Source: an uncultured Acidimicrobiales bacterium (GTDB lineage Bacteria; Actinomycetota; Acidimicrobiia; Acidimicrobiales; SHLQ01). Taken from it: a stretch of DNA of 32,513 nt. Shown one piece after another: positions 32,354-32,513 of this stretch. The position numbers and the translations under genes were made by a program. The stretch covers positions 1-32,513 of the forward strand of contig CALBVK010000222.1 in NCBI GenBank assembly GCA_937969345.1, written 5' to 3'. The notes beneath the pieces are model-generated. The model searched no databases and was not told where the DNA came from. It worked only from the letters and a program-made list of their open reading frames with translations. The first letter of the stretch is position 1. The number at the start of each line of letters is the position of its first letter.

Positions 32354-32513
32354 ATGGCAGTTACCGAGATCCAGTCGACGTCGCGTATTGCGGTGGTTGG
32401 AACTGGTTATGTAGGGCTTACGACGGGTGCGTGTTTTGCACAGTTGGGTCATGACGTGTTGTGCGCGGATATTGATCCGGCGAAGGTCGACATGTTGAAG
32501 CGGGGCGAGATCC
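32354..32513 (+). CDS. UDP-glucose 6-dehydrogenase (5' part only)
   Basis: Only the first 53 codons lie in the window. AAGGA 11 nt upstream supports the ATG at 32354. The start holds the NAD-binding motif RIAVVGTGYVGLTTGACFAQLGH and then DIDPAKVDMLKRGEI, diagnostic of UDP-glucose/GDP-mannose dehydrogenases. It oxidises UDP-glucose to UDP-glucuronate for surface polysaccharide. GDP-mannose dehydrogenase cannot be fully excluded without the catalytic domain. Codons here (TTG, GTA, TTT, TGT) differ from the GC-ending codons of upstream genes. Confidence 0.85.
   Translation, partial: MAVTEIQSTSRIAVVGTGYVGLTTGACFAQLGHDVLCADIDPAKVDMLKRGEI

Overview
The window is high-GC DNA from a single chromosome. 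Several things suggest an actinobacterium, most likely of the class Acidimicrobiia (an Ilumatobacter-like lineage). These are the GC-rich coding, frequent GTG/TTG starts, an AccA3-type acyl-CoA carboxylase alpha chain, an LpdA-type flavoprotein, an actinobacterial SpoIID protein with its GHGxGMSQYG half at the N-terminus, and start codons lying 6-10 nt after TANNNT boxes (leaderless messages). The class-level placement is inference. Coding density is very high. No gene-free stretch exceeds about 105 bp, and I saw no tRNA, rRNA, CRISPR array or insertion sequence.

Layout. (1) 1-9682, minus strand: a giant secreted protein, cut by the left edge, built from six CSLREA / right-handed beta-helix modules. 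It lies 8 bp downstream of a membrane protein with a degenerate histidine-kinase-like ATPase domain. Divergently, 9788-11392 (+) encodes a membrane diguanylate cyclase with an intact GGDEF motif and no I-site. The 105-bp spacer between them carries a 16-bp perfect palindrome. (2) 11449-15820 (+): a tight run with ATGA overlaps, holding a GT-B glycosyltransferase, a WbbL-like GT-A glycosyltransferase with a large insert, a putative sugar-transfer protein and a Sir2 deacylase. It is followed by a rhodanese-ThiF fusion (15854-17032). (3) 17086-20595 (+): a complete dTDP-L-rhamnose operon, rmlA-rmlC-rmlB-rmlD. (4) 20654-22714 (+): a secreted SpoIID/LytB protein whose two conserved blocks are separated by five DWDGDG repeats. 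(5) 26610-22743, minus strand: a probable operon of a MauE-like membrane protein, a Tat-exported protein with 24 cysteines fused to the same kind of DWNGDG repeats, a CxxC redoxin, a coupled 23-residue hydrophobic peptide, an unknown membrane protein and a conserved hypothetical protein. (6) 26675-30696: an LpdA-like flavoprotein (+), a strong hairpin, a biotin-dependent carboxylase alpha chain (-) and, divergently, its likely biotin ligase BirA (+). (7) 30733-32513 (+): a LytR-CpsA-Psr cell-wall ligase and the start of a UDP-glucose 6-dehydrogenase, probably the entry to a further surface-polysaccharide locus with different codon use.

How the genes work together. Most of the window concerns the cell envelope. 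It covers making activated rhamnose, transferring sugars, linking polymers to the wall (LCP), peptidoglycan-associated SpoIID, a giant adhesin-like protein beside a c-di-GMP cyclase, and an exported disulfide-rich protein with its own apparent redox partners. The two least-described systems are the MauE / Cys-rich Tat / redoxin / micropeptide operon, and the pairing of a degenerate kinase with a giant beta-helix protein behind a palindromic divergent control region.
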